64,000 nt of DNA from Eulemur rufifrons. Taxonomy: Eukaryota; Chordata; Mammalia; Primates; Lemuridae. The notes beneath the pieces are model-generated. The model had not been told where the DNA came from and did not search any database. It was given only the letters and a program-made list of their open reading frames with translations. The stretch lies in assembly GCF_041146395.1 (NCBI RefSeq), contig NC_090999.1, positions 69,135,001 through 69,199,000 of the forward strand. The letters are read 5' to 3'. Made by a program: the position numbers and the translations under genes. Each line of letters begins with the position of its first letter. The first letter of the stretch is position 1. Below, piece after piece: positions 11,541 to 23,516 of this stretch.

Positions 11541-12756
11541 TCAGGGAAACCAATTTTCTGGTGAGTACATGTGATGCTTGTTTTTCCATTCTTGGGATAC
11601 TTCACTTAATATAATGGGTTCCAACTCTCTCCAGGAGAACCATAGAGATGTCGTATCTTCATCATTCCTTATAGCTGAGTAATATTCCATGGTATACATA
11701 TACCACAGCTTACTAATCCAATCATGTATTGATGGGCATTTGGGTTGTTTCCATATCTTTGCTATTGTGAATTGTGCTGCTATAAACATTCGGGTACATG
11801 TGTCTTTGTTATAGAATGACCTTTTTTCTTTTGGGTATATGCCCAATAATGGGATTGCTGGATCAAATGGTAGGTCTACTTGAATCTGTTTAAGATACCT
11901 CCATAACGCTTTCCACAGGGGTTGCACTAGTTTGCAGTCCCACCAGCAGTGTATGAGTGTTCCTGTCTCTCCACATCCACGCCAACATGTGTTGTTTGGG
12001 ACTTTTTGATAAAGGCCATTCTCACTGGAGTTAAGTGATATCTCATTGTGGTTTTGATTTGCATTTCCCTGATGATTAGAGATGTTGAGTATTTTTTCAT
12101 ATGTTTGTTAGCCATTCTTATATCTTCTTTTGAGAAATTTCTATTCATGTCATTTGCCCACTTTTTGATAGGGTTGCTTGATTTTTTCTTGCTGATTTTC
12201 CTGAGTTCTAAATAGATTCTTGTTATCAGTCCTTTATCTGATGTGTAGTATGCAAAAATGTTTTCCCATTCTGTAGGTGGTCTGTTTATTCTCGTGACTG
12301 TTTCTTTGGCTGTGCAGAAGCTTTTTAATTTAATCAGGTCCCATTCATTTATTTTTGTTGTTGCTGTGATTGCCTTAGGGGTCTTTTTCATAAATTCTTT
12401 GCCTAGGCCAATGTCTGTAAGAGTCTTTCCTACATTTTCTTCTAGAATTCTAATCGTTTCACACCTAAGGTTTAAGTCTGTTATCCACCGTGATTTGATT
12501 TTTGTGAGAGGTGAAAGCTGTGGGTCCTGTTTCAGTCTTCTACATGTGGCTAACCAATTTTCCCAGCACCATTTATTGAGTAGGGATTCTTGTCCCCAGA
12601 GTATGTTCTTGCCTGCTTTTTCAAAAATTAGGTGTCTATATAAGGATGGCTTTATATTTGGATTTTCTGTTGTGTTCCCCTGGTCTGTATCCCTGTACTT
12701 GTGCCAGTACCAGGCTGTTTTAAGAACCACAGCCTTGTAGTATAGTTTGAAGTCTG
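11541..12756 (-). pseudogene. L1 ORF2 C-terminal region, frameshifted
   Basis: Two long open pieces (12901-11927 and 11927-11541) together cover the post-polymerase part of ORF2p. The first piece starts within an unrelated inserted L1 tail, so only residues from about 12756 downward belong to this element. The frameshift falls just before the zinc-knuckle region, where the intact frame of the copy at 35212-35820 shows a C-x3-C-x7-H-x4-C pattern. Without the polymerase domain this cannot act alone. Confidence 0.85.
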
Positions 12757-12812
12757 TTTGCCCACTTTTTAATGGGTTTGTTTTTATCTTGCTGATTTGC
12801 TTGAGTCCTTTT

Positions 12813-13162
12813 TTTAATTTTTTTATTGATACATAATAATTGTACATATTCATGGAGTACATGTTATATTTTGATACAAGCATATAACATATAGTGATCA
12901 AATCAGGGTAATTGGGACATTATTCACCTGAAACATTTATCATTGCTTTATTTTGGGAACATTTGAAAACTTCTAGCTATTCTGAAATCTAATAAATTAT
13001 TGTTAACTATAGTTGTCCCATTGCACTATTGAACACTAGAACTTTTTCCTTCTATTTAACAGTATTACCCATTAACCAACACCTCTTCATTACCCCTTCC
13101 CACCACCCTTACCAACCTCTAGTAGCCACCATTCTATTCACTACCTCCCTGAGATCAATTCT
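12813..13162 (-). mobile_element. Old LINE-1 3' UTR fragment inserted in the outer L1
   Basis: Recognised by the plus-strand run 'attgatacataataattgtacatattcatggagtacatg', 'gatcaaatcagggtaattgggacat', 'ttgttaactatagttgtcccat' and 'acccattaaccaacacctcttcat', the reverse complement of an L1MA/L1PB-type 3' end. It splits the outer L1 between 'gcttgagtcc' and 'ctttgtagattctgg', which are contiguous in related L1s. About 350 bp, severely 5' truncated. Confidence 0.8.
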
Positions 13163-13761
13163 TTGTAGATTCTGGTTATTAGCTGTTTATCAGATGTATA
13201 GCTTGTGAATATTTTCTCCCATTCTGTAGGTTGTTCATTTGCTCTATTGATTATTTCCTTGGATTTTCAGAAGATTTTTTAATTTAATTAAGTCCCATTT
13301 ATTTATTTTGTTGTTGCCATGATTGCCATTGAGTCTTCTTCATAAATTCTTTGCCTAGGCCAATATCTAGAAGAGTTTTTCCAACATTTTTTTCTAGTGT
13401 TCTTATGATTTCACTTACAGTTAAGTTTTGTATCCATCTTGAATTAATTTTTGTGAGTGGTGAGAGATATGGATCCTGTTTCATTCTTCTGCATGTGGCT
13501 ATCCAATTTTCCCAGCACCATTTATTGAATAGGGATTCTTTTCCTCAGTGTGTATGTTGTCTGCTTTGTCAAAGATCAGTTGACTCTATGTGGATGATTT
13601 TACATCTGAGTTTTCTGTTTTATTCCATTAGCCTATGTCTCTATATTTGTGCCAATACCATGCTGTTTTGGTTACTATAGTCCTGTAGTATAGTTCAAAG
13701 TCTGGTAATTTGATACCTCCTGATTTGTTCCAAAGATTGCTTTGGCTATTCAGGCTCTTTT

Positions 13762-13777
13762 CTGACCAATCTCTTTT
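13762..13777. repeat. Right target-site duplication of nested L1 block
   Basis: CTGACCAATCTCTTTT pairs with 10341-10356 and marks the 5' truncation point of the outer L1. Together the two copies define one outer insertion that includes the non-L1 segment at 10377-10512. Confidence 0.8.
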
Positions 13778-14685
13778 GGAACTTCATGGAGAAAAATAAC
13801 TTTTAAGGATAAACTTCTAGTCAAACTTGATAACTTTATTTATCCCATATGCTCTTTGTTGACTATCCAGTATCTCACTTTGGATCTTCATAACTTCAAT
13901 TCAGCTGCTGTGCTAAAATATCCTCTCTGAAAACACCTATGATCACTGCCAACTGCAATAAATGTGCTTTCGATGAGGCTAGCTTCAGTTTTTCTAGAAA
14001 ACTTTATCACATGGATATTCCAAAATGCAACAAATGTGAAGGATAGAAAAAGGAAAACCTTCAAAGCAAATGATTTCCCACTAAACTACTAAATCATTTA
14101 AATAACCAAGTTGGCACTTTTAATTTACTCATGATAGTACTTCCCAATTAGAAAATGTGTTTACATGTTGGTGAGAGACATACTTAGGATTTAATTGGAA
14201 TTGATGATAGCACAGTAGTTGGCAAATTTAATGAAGCCAACTGGTCATTTAGGTGATTCTGTCATTAGATATGTAGGCTGATAAAATCCTTATTAAAAGG
14301 TTATGTTGCATCATTAATTATGAAATAGAGCTGCTCATTTCATGCGAGTAGATGTGAAACATATTGAAGAAACCCATGGATCCATTATACCAAATGTTGA
14401 CTTTGAGTACATTGATAGCGGAGATTCAAAAGGCTATCACATAGGTAAAATATATTAAAATAATATTAGTTGTTTAATTATGGTCAGAGTGATTGCTTGA
14501 CTACTTTAGTGAATGAAAAATATGTTTGAAGATTGAAATGGTAGAAATTCCTATATAATTGAAAACTGGAGGATGATTTATATAATTAGTCATGACTTTT
14601 CTATTATCAGGAATGTAAATTTCCTTATAATTAATTAAAGTTAATAAATCCATTGGCAGGTGGGTATTTAGAGCACATAACAAAT
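13778..14685. other. Intergenic DNA, nothing recognised
   Basis: AT-rich, apparently unique sequence between the nested L1 block and a MIR. Confidence 0.4.
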
Positions 14686-14689
14686 AACT

Positions 14690-14830
14690 AAATGTGTATT
14701 ATGTTATAAATTTCAAGACACACTTTGTGTGCATCATCTCATTTAATTGTTATAAAACTTCTGAAATTTTGCTGATAAGGAAGATCTCTTGCAAATAATT
14801 TCAATGACTTGCCCAACTCAAAGATAAAGT
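14690..14830 (-). repeat. MIR SINE fragment
   Basis: 'cacactttgtgtgcatcatctcatttaattgttataaaacttctgaaattttgctgataagg' then 'tcaatgacttgcccaactcaaag' is the reverse complement of the MIR core and tRNA-distal part. Confidence 0.65.
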
Positions 14831-14834
14831 AGTA

Positions 14835-15985
14835 CTAACTTAAGTTATAACAACACAAAGTAATGCTGTTTGATTTTTATGTCCAGCGCTTTGAGTTAAT
14901 TTTTGTAACAGTGCCAATATGTAATGTCTTAAATAAATGTTAGCTATAATGGTAGTAGTAATAAAAGTTTCAGTAGCAATATTAGTATTAATGGCAGTAG
15001 TACTAGATAGTAAGTAGTTATGGCAGTGTTTCAATGGTACCATTTTCTCTAATATGGATTCTGATATTATATCTGCAATACAACTTCAATTTGTAAGATA
15101 TTTTTATTACATTACATTTTTCAGTCAACATAAATACATGTCTATTAACGCACTTCCAAATATATCCTTCTTAATACCTATTTTAGCCACTAACTTCTAA
15201 TAGATCTGTAGGATCAGCATAATAAAAATTTCTCTATTTCACAAGAGAATGGATTAGTTATATACATATGGTAGTGCTAAATCAAAGACACAATAATACA
15301 AAAATTATTTTAAAATAACTAAATCTGATATATAATCTGATTAGTGTGCACAAAGGTTTCTATGAGGTAAAATTATAAAGGAAAACTAGAAATCATAATG
15401 AATATGTATCAACAAAGAGAAAAATGAGTGAGTATGCTAAATGAATCAATTCCTTATTAATATGATGAATAATTAGATATAAAAGCAATAGCATGCTATA
15501 TTGGAAGCTTGGTTTGTATATTAGCAAATTACCACTACAGGGTTGCAGATTTTATTGAACTACACAGTAGTTTTCTTAGATATTTCTCAAATGAGGAAAG
15601 TACCTCAGGAATCAAATGAAGATACATTTTATTACTTTGACCAAAGGAAATTAAAATATTCTCAGAAGGTAGCTCATTTCTGCTTTACGTGCCTCATTCT
15701 TCTCCTTACAGATTTGATTTTTCTGCTTCTCCTTGTAGATGAAGTATCAACCAACAGATTTTAAGTTTACCTTTGGTAAGTTTAAGTGTTCTGGGCAAAT
15801 GAACTGGAATCTCTCAATTCCAAATTTAAATTCCTAAGAGAACATTGATATTCTAGATGGATTCCAGTGTCTATTCCTGATCCAAGAAATTGTAGTTGAG
15901 TAAGGACTATGTATCATAAACATGGCAAGTGCAACTCATATCTATTATGTGTGATGGAGACATTCTCACAGAAAGAGGTGCATAT
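14835..15985. other. AT-rich intergenic DNA, nothing recognised
   Basis: Contains a loose trinucleotide-like region (AGTAGTAATA, 14950-15010). A 73-codon open frame at 15543-15764 has no recognisable domain. Confidence 0.4.
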
Positions 15986-15994
15986 TCCAGGAGG

Positions 15995-16200
15995 TGACAA
16001 ATATTAGATGATTTTGAAACAAATAACTCGACTTTTCTGGATCTCAATTTCTTCATCTGTAAAATGATGATTACAATATATTGTCCAAAAGGATATTTCC
16101 AGAAAGATCATTATGGGTAAAAATAGTGTACCTCATATAGTGTCTGGTATATGGTAGGTGCTCAATAAATGGCAGCTGCTGTGAATGTAAACATTGTTAT
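15995..16200 (+). repeat. MIR SINE
   Basis: 'ctcaatttcttcatctgtaaaatgatgattacaatata' and the 3' end 'catatagtgtctggtatatggtaggtgctcaataaatggcagctgctg' give a clear MIR core and tail. Confidence 0.8.
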
Positions 16201-16337
16201 TATTAAGATACCATATGGTGCTCATCGTTGTATGCCTCCCAAGGGGTTATCATGATGTCTTTTATATAGGTGGGTCTTAATAATTCTTCACTAAACTTTT
16301 TAAATTATATGCTCTAGCAAGAGTGAATAATCATGTG

Positions 16338-16372
16338 TGTATATATATGTATGTATGTGTGTGTGTATATAT
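16338..16372. repeat. TG/TA microsatellite
   Basis: Imperfect alternating purine-pyrimidine tract of TATA, TGTA and GTGT units. Confidence 0.8.
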
Positions 16373-16974
16373 AAAGGTCAGCATGTGATTCTGACTTCAA
16401 AATACTCATCACAACCTTTTAGTTCTGTTGGTACATAAAGGATATTTGTGAATCAAGTAATTTAATAGTTTAATTTTGAAAGACTCAAGATTCTAACAAA
16501 GGACAACTGTCCTATGGTTTTCATTCTGAATACACATTCTGCCACAGCAGGCTGCAGCAAACAGCATACACATCATAGATAATTACTTTATTTTCAAATA
16601 CTTCAATAGAAATACAATGAATTTTGAAAATCTAGATATATGCATACTTGGTGGCAACAAATATGCCTATAATCATAAATATATCAAATGCCTCATTTGT
16701 TCTTCTGTTGTTTCAAAGATTATCATCAAATGGTCTCATAGAGCACTCTTTAAAGTTTGTCATGTGTCCTAAATGTGGCAGCTATTTAAATAAAGACTCA
16801 GCATTCTTCATGAGGTTTTGAAATTTTTGTTCTTTGTATCTATTTTTCCTCTCTTTAAAAGGCAGCTAGAGGAAAAGACAAAAATAGAGAACTGTGACTT
16901 TTTCTATGTAATATAAATTTATATATTAGTATGCATATATATTTTTAATAAATTTATGAAAAAATTATATATAT

Positions 16975-17255
16975 TCATTCAACTAATATTTATTGAGCAC
17001 CTGCCCCTTATATATCAATGTTTTGGTCATAGACATTCAGTACTGAACAAGCAGATAAAAATCATTACCTTCTTGGAATTATATTCTTAATGAGAAACCA
17101 AAAAATAAACATAATGAGTAAGTAAAGTATATAGTATTTTAGCTAGTGCAAAGTGCTAAGGAGAAAATATGAAGTAAGAATGGAGGGACATATAAATGGG
17201 GTAGATTTTAGAGAGGGTGGCAATGAAGGCTCCACTGAGAAGTAGTGAACTTTAT
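16975..17255 (+). repeat. Ancient interspersed repeat, family not named
   Basis: Begins 'attcattcaactaatatttattgagcacctgcc', then 'tactgaacaagcagataaaaatcattaccttcttgga', 'aaataaacataatgagtaagtaaagtatatagta' and 'gggtggcaatgaaggctccactgagaag'. This order recurs widely in mammalian genomes. I recognise the pattern but cannot name the family with certainty. Further parts of the same pattern appear near 19640, 23880, 40440 and 53340. Confidence 0.55.
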
Positions 17256-17259
17256 TATC

Positions 17260-19195
17260 TATACATGTATATACAGAGCTTTCTTTTTCTTAAAGTGTGG
17301 ATTTTCCCTAATTTAGAATTTAAGTAGACCCTCTAAAAATTATTTAAACACCATGCACTATGAGCATGTGTAATGTTAAAGTATCCTTTAATTCAGATTA
17401 TATATGTATACATGTTTACCACTTCCCTCCACATAGGATCACCTTATATATACTGTTAACTTGCTTTTTCCCTACGTCGATATTGTTTATATGGATACCG
17501 ACCAATTTTATTTAACTGACGAGGTGATTTTAATGGTAACTAGAGTGGGGTGAGCAGAGTTTGAAAATATGAAGCCAATTTGGTAGCCCTAAATATAAAA
17601 CAACAGCCTACATATCTTTAAAAATCATTTTGAGTTCTTGATGGACTAAGACTTTAGTATAAACCCTTTCATTTATGAAACATGATTTTAGCTTGTCTGC
17701 CTTCACAAAATTCCTAAATAAGGTAGCTTATTTTGGATAATGGATTATGGGAAGCTTGTCCCTATAGCTGAAGCCTGACATTTTAAATCATATATTTTCG
17801 TTTCTCAGAAATGAAATACATTTGAAATCTTTCCATGGTATATAGTATAATCTCTTGTTTTTAAAGAAATGGTCTCATCCTTATATTTAATGTTAGCCTA
17901 GGTTTTAAAAAGCATTGCCATTTTGATGAATGTTATATCTAAAACTTTAAATAGAACTTAACATTTTCAGTAACAAATGATCATATTTATCTACATGAAT
18001 AAACATTCTGATCAACTCTATTTGTTTGATGAAAGCAAATAATTGTGTTTTCAATAGAGTCAATAATGTCAACAAATGGTCACCTGTTTCAGTATCTTTA
18101 GGATTATGTTCTTTGGTAGCAATTCAAGCATATTAACATTTTCCCATTAGGAGTGAAGTAATCAAGGCGCACTATTTCACAGTAGCTAACAAATTGTTCT
18201 ATAAAACCAAGATAAGTACTATAGGACCATAATAATTACTTCTTCCTTTGTTCTTTCCTGCTGTTAAAATTATTCTGTTCCTTTTTTCCAAGTAATTGGT
18301 TTGGTGATTCTGGTTGACATCTTCTTATAATTGGGGTCTTCATGTACATGAATCACATCCTTAGTAGAGTCCTGTCCTGCAAATAAGTATCTACCTAAGA
18401 ATAGCTGAAGATGGGCTTAGCGAACGTTGCGAATCCATTTAGGGCTATTTAAAAAATTGCAGCATATTTTGAAAGTCTTCTATAAATGTAAAGATGCTTT
18501 TACTTACAATAAAATAACCCATTAGGAAGTATTAAGGCTTTGAAAACTTTTCTTTGATGAGACATTAGAAAGCAACTAAAGAAAAGGAAAGAAGCTCTTT
18601 TTATTCTCTTATTTATATCCTGTCATATTGAGCCAAGATGTATTTTGATTCAAACATTATGACTATAAACATTTTATTTAAGATTATGGAATGTTTATTA
18701 ACTTTTTTCTAAAATGAAGTTTAATTGTGCAAAATATAAATAAATAAGAGTAGGAGAAAGTAACTTAAGGTAGAATTATAAGGCTATTAAACTACTCGCT
18801 TTTCTCCCACTTTGGCATTACTATCTTATCTGTAAATGATAGAGTAGTCTGATGGTGGTAGCCCATTATTTAAATAATAAAAAAGGAAACATCTTCAGAA
18901 ATAAGCTATCTGAATTTGGCAAGTATTATATGTGGAAAAATTGCTCATTATTTTATTTGCAATAACTGTTCCTTGCCTTCAAAAATCTGTGATTAAAAAT
19001 AATTTGTGATTTCAAGTAATAGCAAATCTCAGTATAAAGCAATTATAATAAAAGCTTTTTAAAAGCTATTAAGAAACAACTAAAGCATTTTATTTAATTT
19101 TAAATAATTATTATAATCAAGACTTAGTGATATCTCTGCAATTTCTATATTCACAAAAACAAGAGTGACATTCTGGTTGGAGGTTGAGAGCTAAG
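17260..19195. other. Intergenic DNA, nothing recognised
   Basis: About 1.9 kb of AT-rich, apparently unique sequence. Confidence 0.4.
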
Positions 19196-19201
19196 GGATT
19201 T

Positions 19202-19233
19202 ATCTATAATCTATATCTATAATCTATAATCTA
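19202..19233. repeat. Short tandem repeat, ATCTATA units
   Basis: Irregular tandem copies of (TC)TATAATC units spanning about 32 bp. Confidence 0.7.
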
Positions 19234-19352
19234 CTATTGCTTAGATAAACAACTGTTATCACTTAGTTAATATATTTACTAGGGTTATTTTTGAGAGAGT
19301 GTTGGATAAAGGCCCTCAGCCCAGCAACTTCTTCCCCTATTTCTTTTTAGAG

Positions 19353-19394
19353 CCCCAGTGCTGCCAACTGCTGAGCACCCCAGTGCTGCCAATT
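19353..19394. repeat. 25-bp local tandem duplication
   Basis: CCCCAGTGCTGCCAACT is followed 25 bp later by CCCCAGTGCTGCCAATT, a two-copy local duplication. Confidence 0.75.
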
Positions 19395-19639
19395 ATTGAA
19401 AAGCAAGTGGTCGAAAAATTAAAAAGACAGATAACTGCCTGTTAAACTCCATAACCATGTATGTAGAGGGTTGAGGTAAAAGCAGGTTTATATGCAAATA
19501 ATTTTAAATGTGATAGTCTCGAAGAGGATGAGAGCTAAATTCAACTTGAAGATTCAGAGAAGGCCTTCTGAATAACAAGATGCTTTTATTAAATATCAAA
19601 GAATTAGTCAGACAAAGAGTCTTAAAAGGATATCCCAAG

Positions 19640-20330
19640 TAGAGGAAACAGCACAGGCAAATGCACGAGTATAAAATAATATAGTCTGTGATAAGAATCA
19701 AAGAATCCTATAAGTTTTATGTTACCAGATTGCAAAAGAGAGAGGAAGAATGTCTGGAACTGTTGATGTAAGAATCAGCTAATATAAGTACTTATCTGCC
19801 AAACCAAGTGGTGATAAATTTGTTTTAGGATGTGGGACATATTGAAAATTGTAACTTGAACAGTGACAATTTGATTTCTATTTTATATAGGTGACTATGC
19901 TGTAGGATGGCTTTTGCACATTCTATGACAGCATGTTGCATGAGTAGAGTGAGGGTGAGATTAGCAGGACTGGAAGTGTCAGTATTAAATTTTGATTTGA
20001 GGAGATTGTCCTGCTGAGGTGATGGTGGGGATGTTGGTAGTATGGAGAAAAGGTTCAGGAGTGAGGAGCAGCGCAGATAACAACTGAATTATGCAGTTGA
20101 GTCTGCGGTGCCTGTGGGATCAACCAACTGAATATGTCCAGTGGCAAAGAAGTTTCAAACTCAGGGGACATATCCAGCATGGTGGCTCAACATTGGAGTT
20201 CACCGGAAAATATGTAGTAAGAAAAACTTTGAATGGATGGAATCGCCTAACATAAATGTGAAAAGAGAGAAAACTAATGGACCAAGAACAGACAATTAAG
20301 GAACAAACCTACTTGTTTTCATTGCAGTTT
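19640..20330 (+). repeat. Ancient interspersed repeat, same unnamed family
   Basis: 'agaggaaacagcacaggcaaatgcacgag' at the left, a 'gaggtgatggtggggatgttgg' region near 20015-20040, and 'gcggtgcctgtgggatcaaccaactgaatatgtccagtggc' near 20110 follow the internal order of the family at 16975-17255. Strongly diverged and probably fragmented. Confidence 0.45.
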
Positions 20331-20389
20331 AAAAGAGAGAAGCCTATTAAAGAGGCCAAGAAGAAATACAATAATAGTTGTGGAAAGTA

Positions 20390-20520
20390 GGCAACTTTAT
20401 CCCCATTTTTTTCAGGTGAAGACCCCAAGCCTCAGAAAAATTAAGTAATTTGCCTAAAGTATTAGAGCTAGGAATTGATCCAAAATTTGATCCCTGGTAT
20501 TTTTTTAAAGTGTGCTCAGT
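20390..20520 (-). repeat. MIR SINE fragment
   Basis: 'actttatccccatttttttcaggtgaagaccccaagcctcagaaaaattaagtaatttgcctaaagtattagagctaggaattgatcc' is the reverse complement of the MIR core through the tRNA-related part. Confidence 0.75.
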
Positions 20521-20524
20521 TTAT

Positions 20525-21745
20525 TGTGAGGGCATTATGCCAAGGTATACAGTTCTTAAGGGTAAAGATTGTATCTTTTACTTCCAAAATAGCCTCAGAA
20601 TGTGAGAACATAACATGTGCTTCAACGAAACACTTGATTTTATTCCATAAAAGCCATAATGGATGTAGGTAATTGGCCTTTCCTATAACTATAACCATAT
20701 TTATTCTTTAGTTATGCTGCTTTTGTGATAGCTTTTTTCATATTATCATTTTGATGACAGTGTAGTTTAAAAATCTATGTTCTATATAAACACATTTGAA
20801 AAAATTATTAAATATAAATTGTAACAGTATCTATTTCATAAAACAAGTTTTCATAAAAATAACTTTTATACAAAATTATAAATATTCTAATGTACAAAAA
20901 TATTTTAACTATTCACTCAAGAAATCAAATGAATTCTTCTTCCATTTTTTAAACACAGCAGGATATTTCAGTAACAAATATTCCTTACACTTGTTCATAA
21001 AATGCTTATTTTTTTCAAGATATGTGTTAGGGAAATATATAAATCTTAGTTTTGTCATAAATTTATCATAAATTGTCAAGATGTAACAGTATCTTCTTTT
21101 TCCTATTGTGAAGAAATTTTGCTATAATATTAATACTATATGCAGAATTATGTTAAAGAAAAATTCAGATACAAAACAAAAAGCTGTGTTTGCTTGACAG
21201 TGACAGAAGATGCTAATTTCTTTTCTGTAAAATGTACTCCAAAGTTATGTATTTCTAAGCAAGAAAACTTTAGAGTTAAATACAGCATTCTAAAGTAATC
21301 TTATCATATCTTATTCCATTTGTGGATTCATTTTAGATTCACCTTTCCCCGAATTACTTTGAAATGTAACTGATCTTAAAGAAAACAGCAGGATTATTAC
21401 AAAGGCATCATGAAATTTTAGAGAGGTCTGTTGTTTATTTAATCACTTACAGATTCAGGAAAATTATGAAGTAACCCACATCTACATATAGAATAAGTTA
21501 TGTGTTATGATTATTTTGTCATTTTAAAATAATTTTCTATTTGGACCCAATATCATATAATTTTCTTAGAATTCAAATTTGTATACTCCATATACTTAGA
21601 GTAGCTGCTCTAGGAAACAGATGGGAAAGGGTAGAGGGAAAAATTGCTATTGCAATTGGTCTTAGGACAGCAATTGATATTCATAGTCTCTTTCCTCTTT
21701 TATCTATTCCAGATTCTCTTCACCCTCATCTATCACCTGTGTTTG
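20525..21745. other. AT-rich intergenic DNA, nothing recognised
   Basis: Includes a 91-codon frame at 20796-21071 rich in Ile, Asn, Phe and Lys. This is what AT-rich non-coding DNA gives by chance. Confidence 0.4.
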
Positions 21746-21749
21746 TGTA

Positions 21750-23340
21750 GGTGGGTTATCTTGTGGAATGACCCAGTACCTACAAGGTACTGAGTCCCTA
21801 GTCAGCATTCTATTCTCTGGCTGGGTTTACTGTAATTGTTCATTTACAGTAAAAAATTAGGCAAGGAAAGTATATAAAGAAGTACCCAAATGAATCAGCT
21901 GAGTTCCACAAATACTATTTCTAGACCCTTTGTGTATTTTCAGTCTTACCTCCTCCTTATGATCTGAGTCAATTACCCTTATAAATATGGTGACTCCATT
22001 TTTTTGCCTGTTAATTCCTTGACATGGGAGCTGAAAGTGCATAGGTCATAGCCTTAGCTTATAATTCAGTGAGACTCTTGCTTTGTTGCCTGGAAAAAAT
22101 TGTGCCCCTTTTCAGGTCTAGGACATCTAACTTACCATAAAGTTGCCTGGTGAATTCCTGGGAGTTAAGGTAAGGGGGCCACTCCTACCTCATTTCTGGT
22201 TTCTGGAAACATATATCCTTCCTACTGTAATTACAAAACCAAATAAAGGCCTTTAATTCAATGTCTGTACTGCTGTCAATACTGACACATGATATACCAT
22301 AGTTGAAGCATATTGCTCCCCCAGTTGGGTCTTCAGCAAGGCTTTTCAATGCTCTATCATGCTGGCAGCTTGGGTATTATGGTATATTAGGGCCCCATTC
22401 CTGGACCTCTTTTGTATAAAGGGGGTCACCTGATCCGACAAGACATTATATGGTATCCAGTAACAGTCATTCAAACATTCTGTAAGTCCTCAAATAAAAG
22501 TGCTGGCTGAGACCATAAAGGCAGGAAAGGTAAACCTACACCCAGAAAATGTGTCTGTTCTTCTGATGAACCAGTGGCCTTTCCAGGATAGAAAGGAGAA
22601 AATGTAGTCAACTTGAGACAAAATGGCTACTTTGTCTCCTTGAAACATGTTCTATACTACCGACTCAGCAGTATGAACTGATGCTGGCTCCTAGCAGATC
22701 AGACTTAGTGTGCAGTATGTTCTATTTGGTTCATGTACAGCCTCCACAACTACCACCTTGGCAACTTGTTGCGTGTGTGCATTGTGTTGGTACTGGGGAA
22801 GCTGATGACATACACAAGCTGATGTCATCTGGTTGGTCCACTTTGTTTACTTGGCTGTGGAGAGCCTCTTCTGTGGTGGATGCTTTCTGTTGGACATTAA
22901 CAGGTGATACAAAGATCTTTTTACATCGCACCCGCTCCCATATATCCCTTCATATGCCTTTACTCCAGACTGACTTGCTCTCAGTATTCTAATCTGGTTA
23001 TCTCCTTGCCTTTAGTGCACAGCTTCTTAAATAAATTGCTGGGCTTTTATAGCCCTACCACAGACAATCATCAGACAGGCTTCCCCAGGAAAGGTCATGA
23101 CCTCAGACAAGGTGACATTCTGCAGCCACGACTGAAGAAGTTTCTTGAAGACGCTTATAAATAAAGTCTGTGTGCTGACCACACTCCCTGAAGCTTGAGA
23201 GCAAGTACTTCTTTGAAGAGGACGTGGACGATATAATTCTATATCTACCACAAATATAATATGATGACAGCTTCCCTAGCAGGCAGTATAGGATATTGGG
23301 GAAGATTAAAGGAAGAGTGCCGTATAGATATCCCATGATC
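21750..23340 (-). mobile_element. ERVL-type endogenous retrovirus internal region (pol remnant)
   Basis: The minus strand resembles the pol region of ERVL. Between about 22440 and 22330 it retains a short integrase-core signature (an S-D-Q start and an A-A-S-M-I-E-H end) corresponding to the second Asp and the final Glu of the D,D-35-E site. The surrounding sequence follows the family order, for example plus-strand 'ttttcaatgctctatcatgctggcagcttgggt' and 'ggtactggggaagctgatgacatac'. Stops and frameshifts interrupt every frame. The left and right limits are approximate and no adjoining LTR is clear. It is an ancient, inactive copy. Confidence 0.6.
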
Positions 23341-23420
23341 AAAATATTTAGTGAGCATCATGCATTATCCAGATGCAATAATAATAGATTTCTATTTTCT
23401 ATTTTGATGGAAAATCCCTC

Positions 23421-23516
23421 ATCTCTTTTCTTCTCTTCTCTTCTCTTCTCTTCTTCTCTTTTTCTCTTCTTTTCTCTTCTCTTCCTCTCTTTCTTTCTTT
23501 TTCTTTCTATCTTCTC
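23421..23516. repeat. TCTTC/TTTC polypyrimidine tract (expanded Alu tail)
   Basis: Nearly 100 bp of C/T only, mostly TCTTC then TTTCTTTC units, joined to the poly(A) side of the Alu at 23517-23810. It is most simply the element's tail after microsatellite expansion. Confidence 0.85.

Larger units (their letters stand above)
11321..12756 (-). mobile_element. Young strepsirrhine LINE-1 nested in an older L1
   Basis: 5'-truncated L1 of about 1.4 kb. It has a 3' UTR (11321-11540) with a strongly C-rich plus strand (11467-11489), the ORF2 stop at 11541, and ORF2 sequence up to the truncation at about 12756. It is much closer to the copy at 35062 than to the outer L1, so it is recent. Its flanks are a duplicated TTTGCCCA(C/T)TTTT. 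The protein would be the C-terminal part of ORF2, but a frame change near 11930-12000 separates the part with [20 protein letters not shown] from the part with [18 protein letters not shown]. Confidence 0.9.
10513..13761 (-). mobile_element. Outer LINE-1, interrupted twice by later L1 insertions
   Basis: The pieces are 10513-11320 (3' UTR and ORF2 C terminus), 12757-12812 and 13163-13761 (further into ORF2). They become collinear once the insertions at 11321-12756 and 12813-13162 are removed. For example, 'gaccctttgccca' context at 11310-11320 resumes as 'tttgcccactttttaatggg' at 12757. The 3' end reads 'tgaaatt' into a poly(A). ORF2 is degraded throughout. It is older than the L1 that sits within it. 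Confidence 0.85.

Noticed and set aside
12258..12740. 160-codon open frame on the plus strand
   Set aside because: It is the antisense shadow of L1 ORF2 in the young copy at 11321-12756. Similar antisense frames recur at the same place in the other L1 copies (1838-2143, 13351-13680, 59571-59804).
11927..12901. 324-codon open frame on the minus strand as one protein
   Set aside because: Its first part reads through an unrelated L1 3' UTR fragment (12813 onward) and a piece of the outer L1. Only the part below about 12756 is ORF2, and it is frameshifted at the other end.
22681..22992. 103-codon plus-strand open frame as a gene
   Set aside because: Lies antisense to the ERVL pol relic. The sense of the retroviral sequence is the minus strand.
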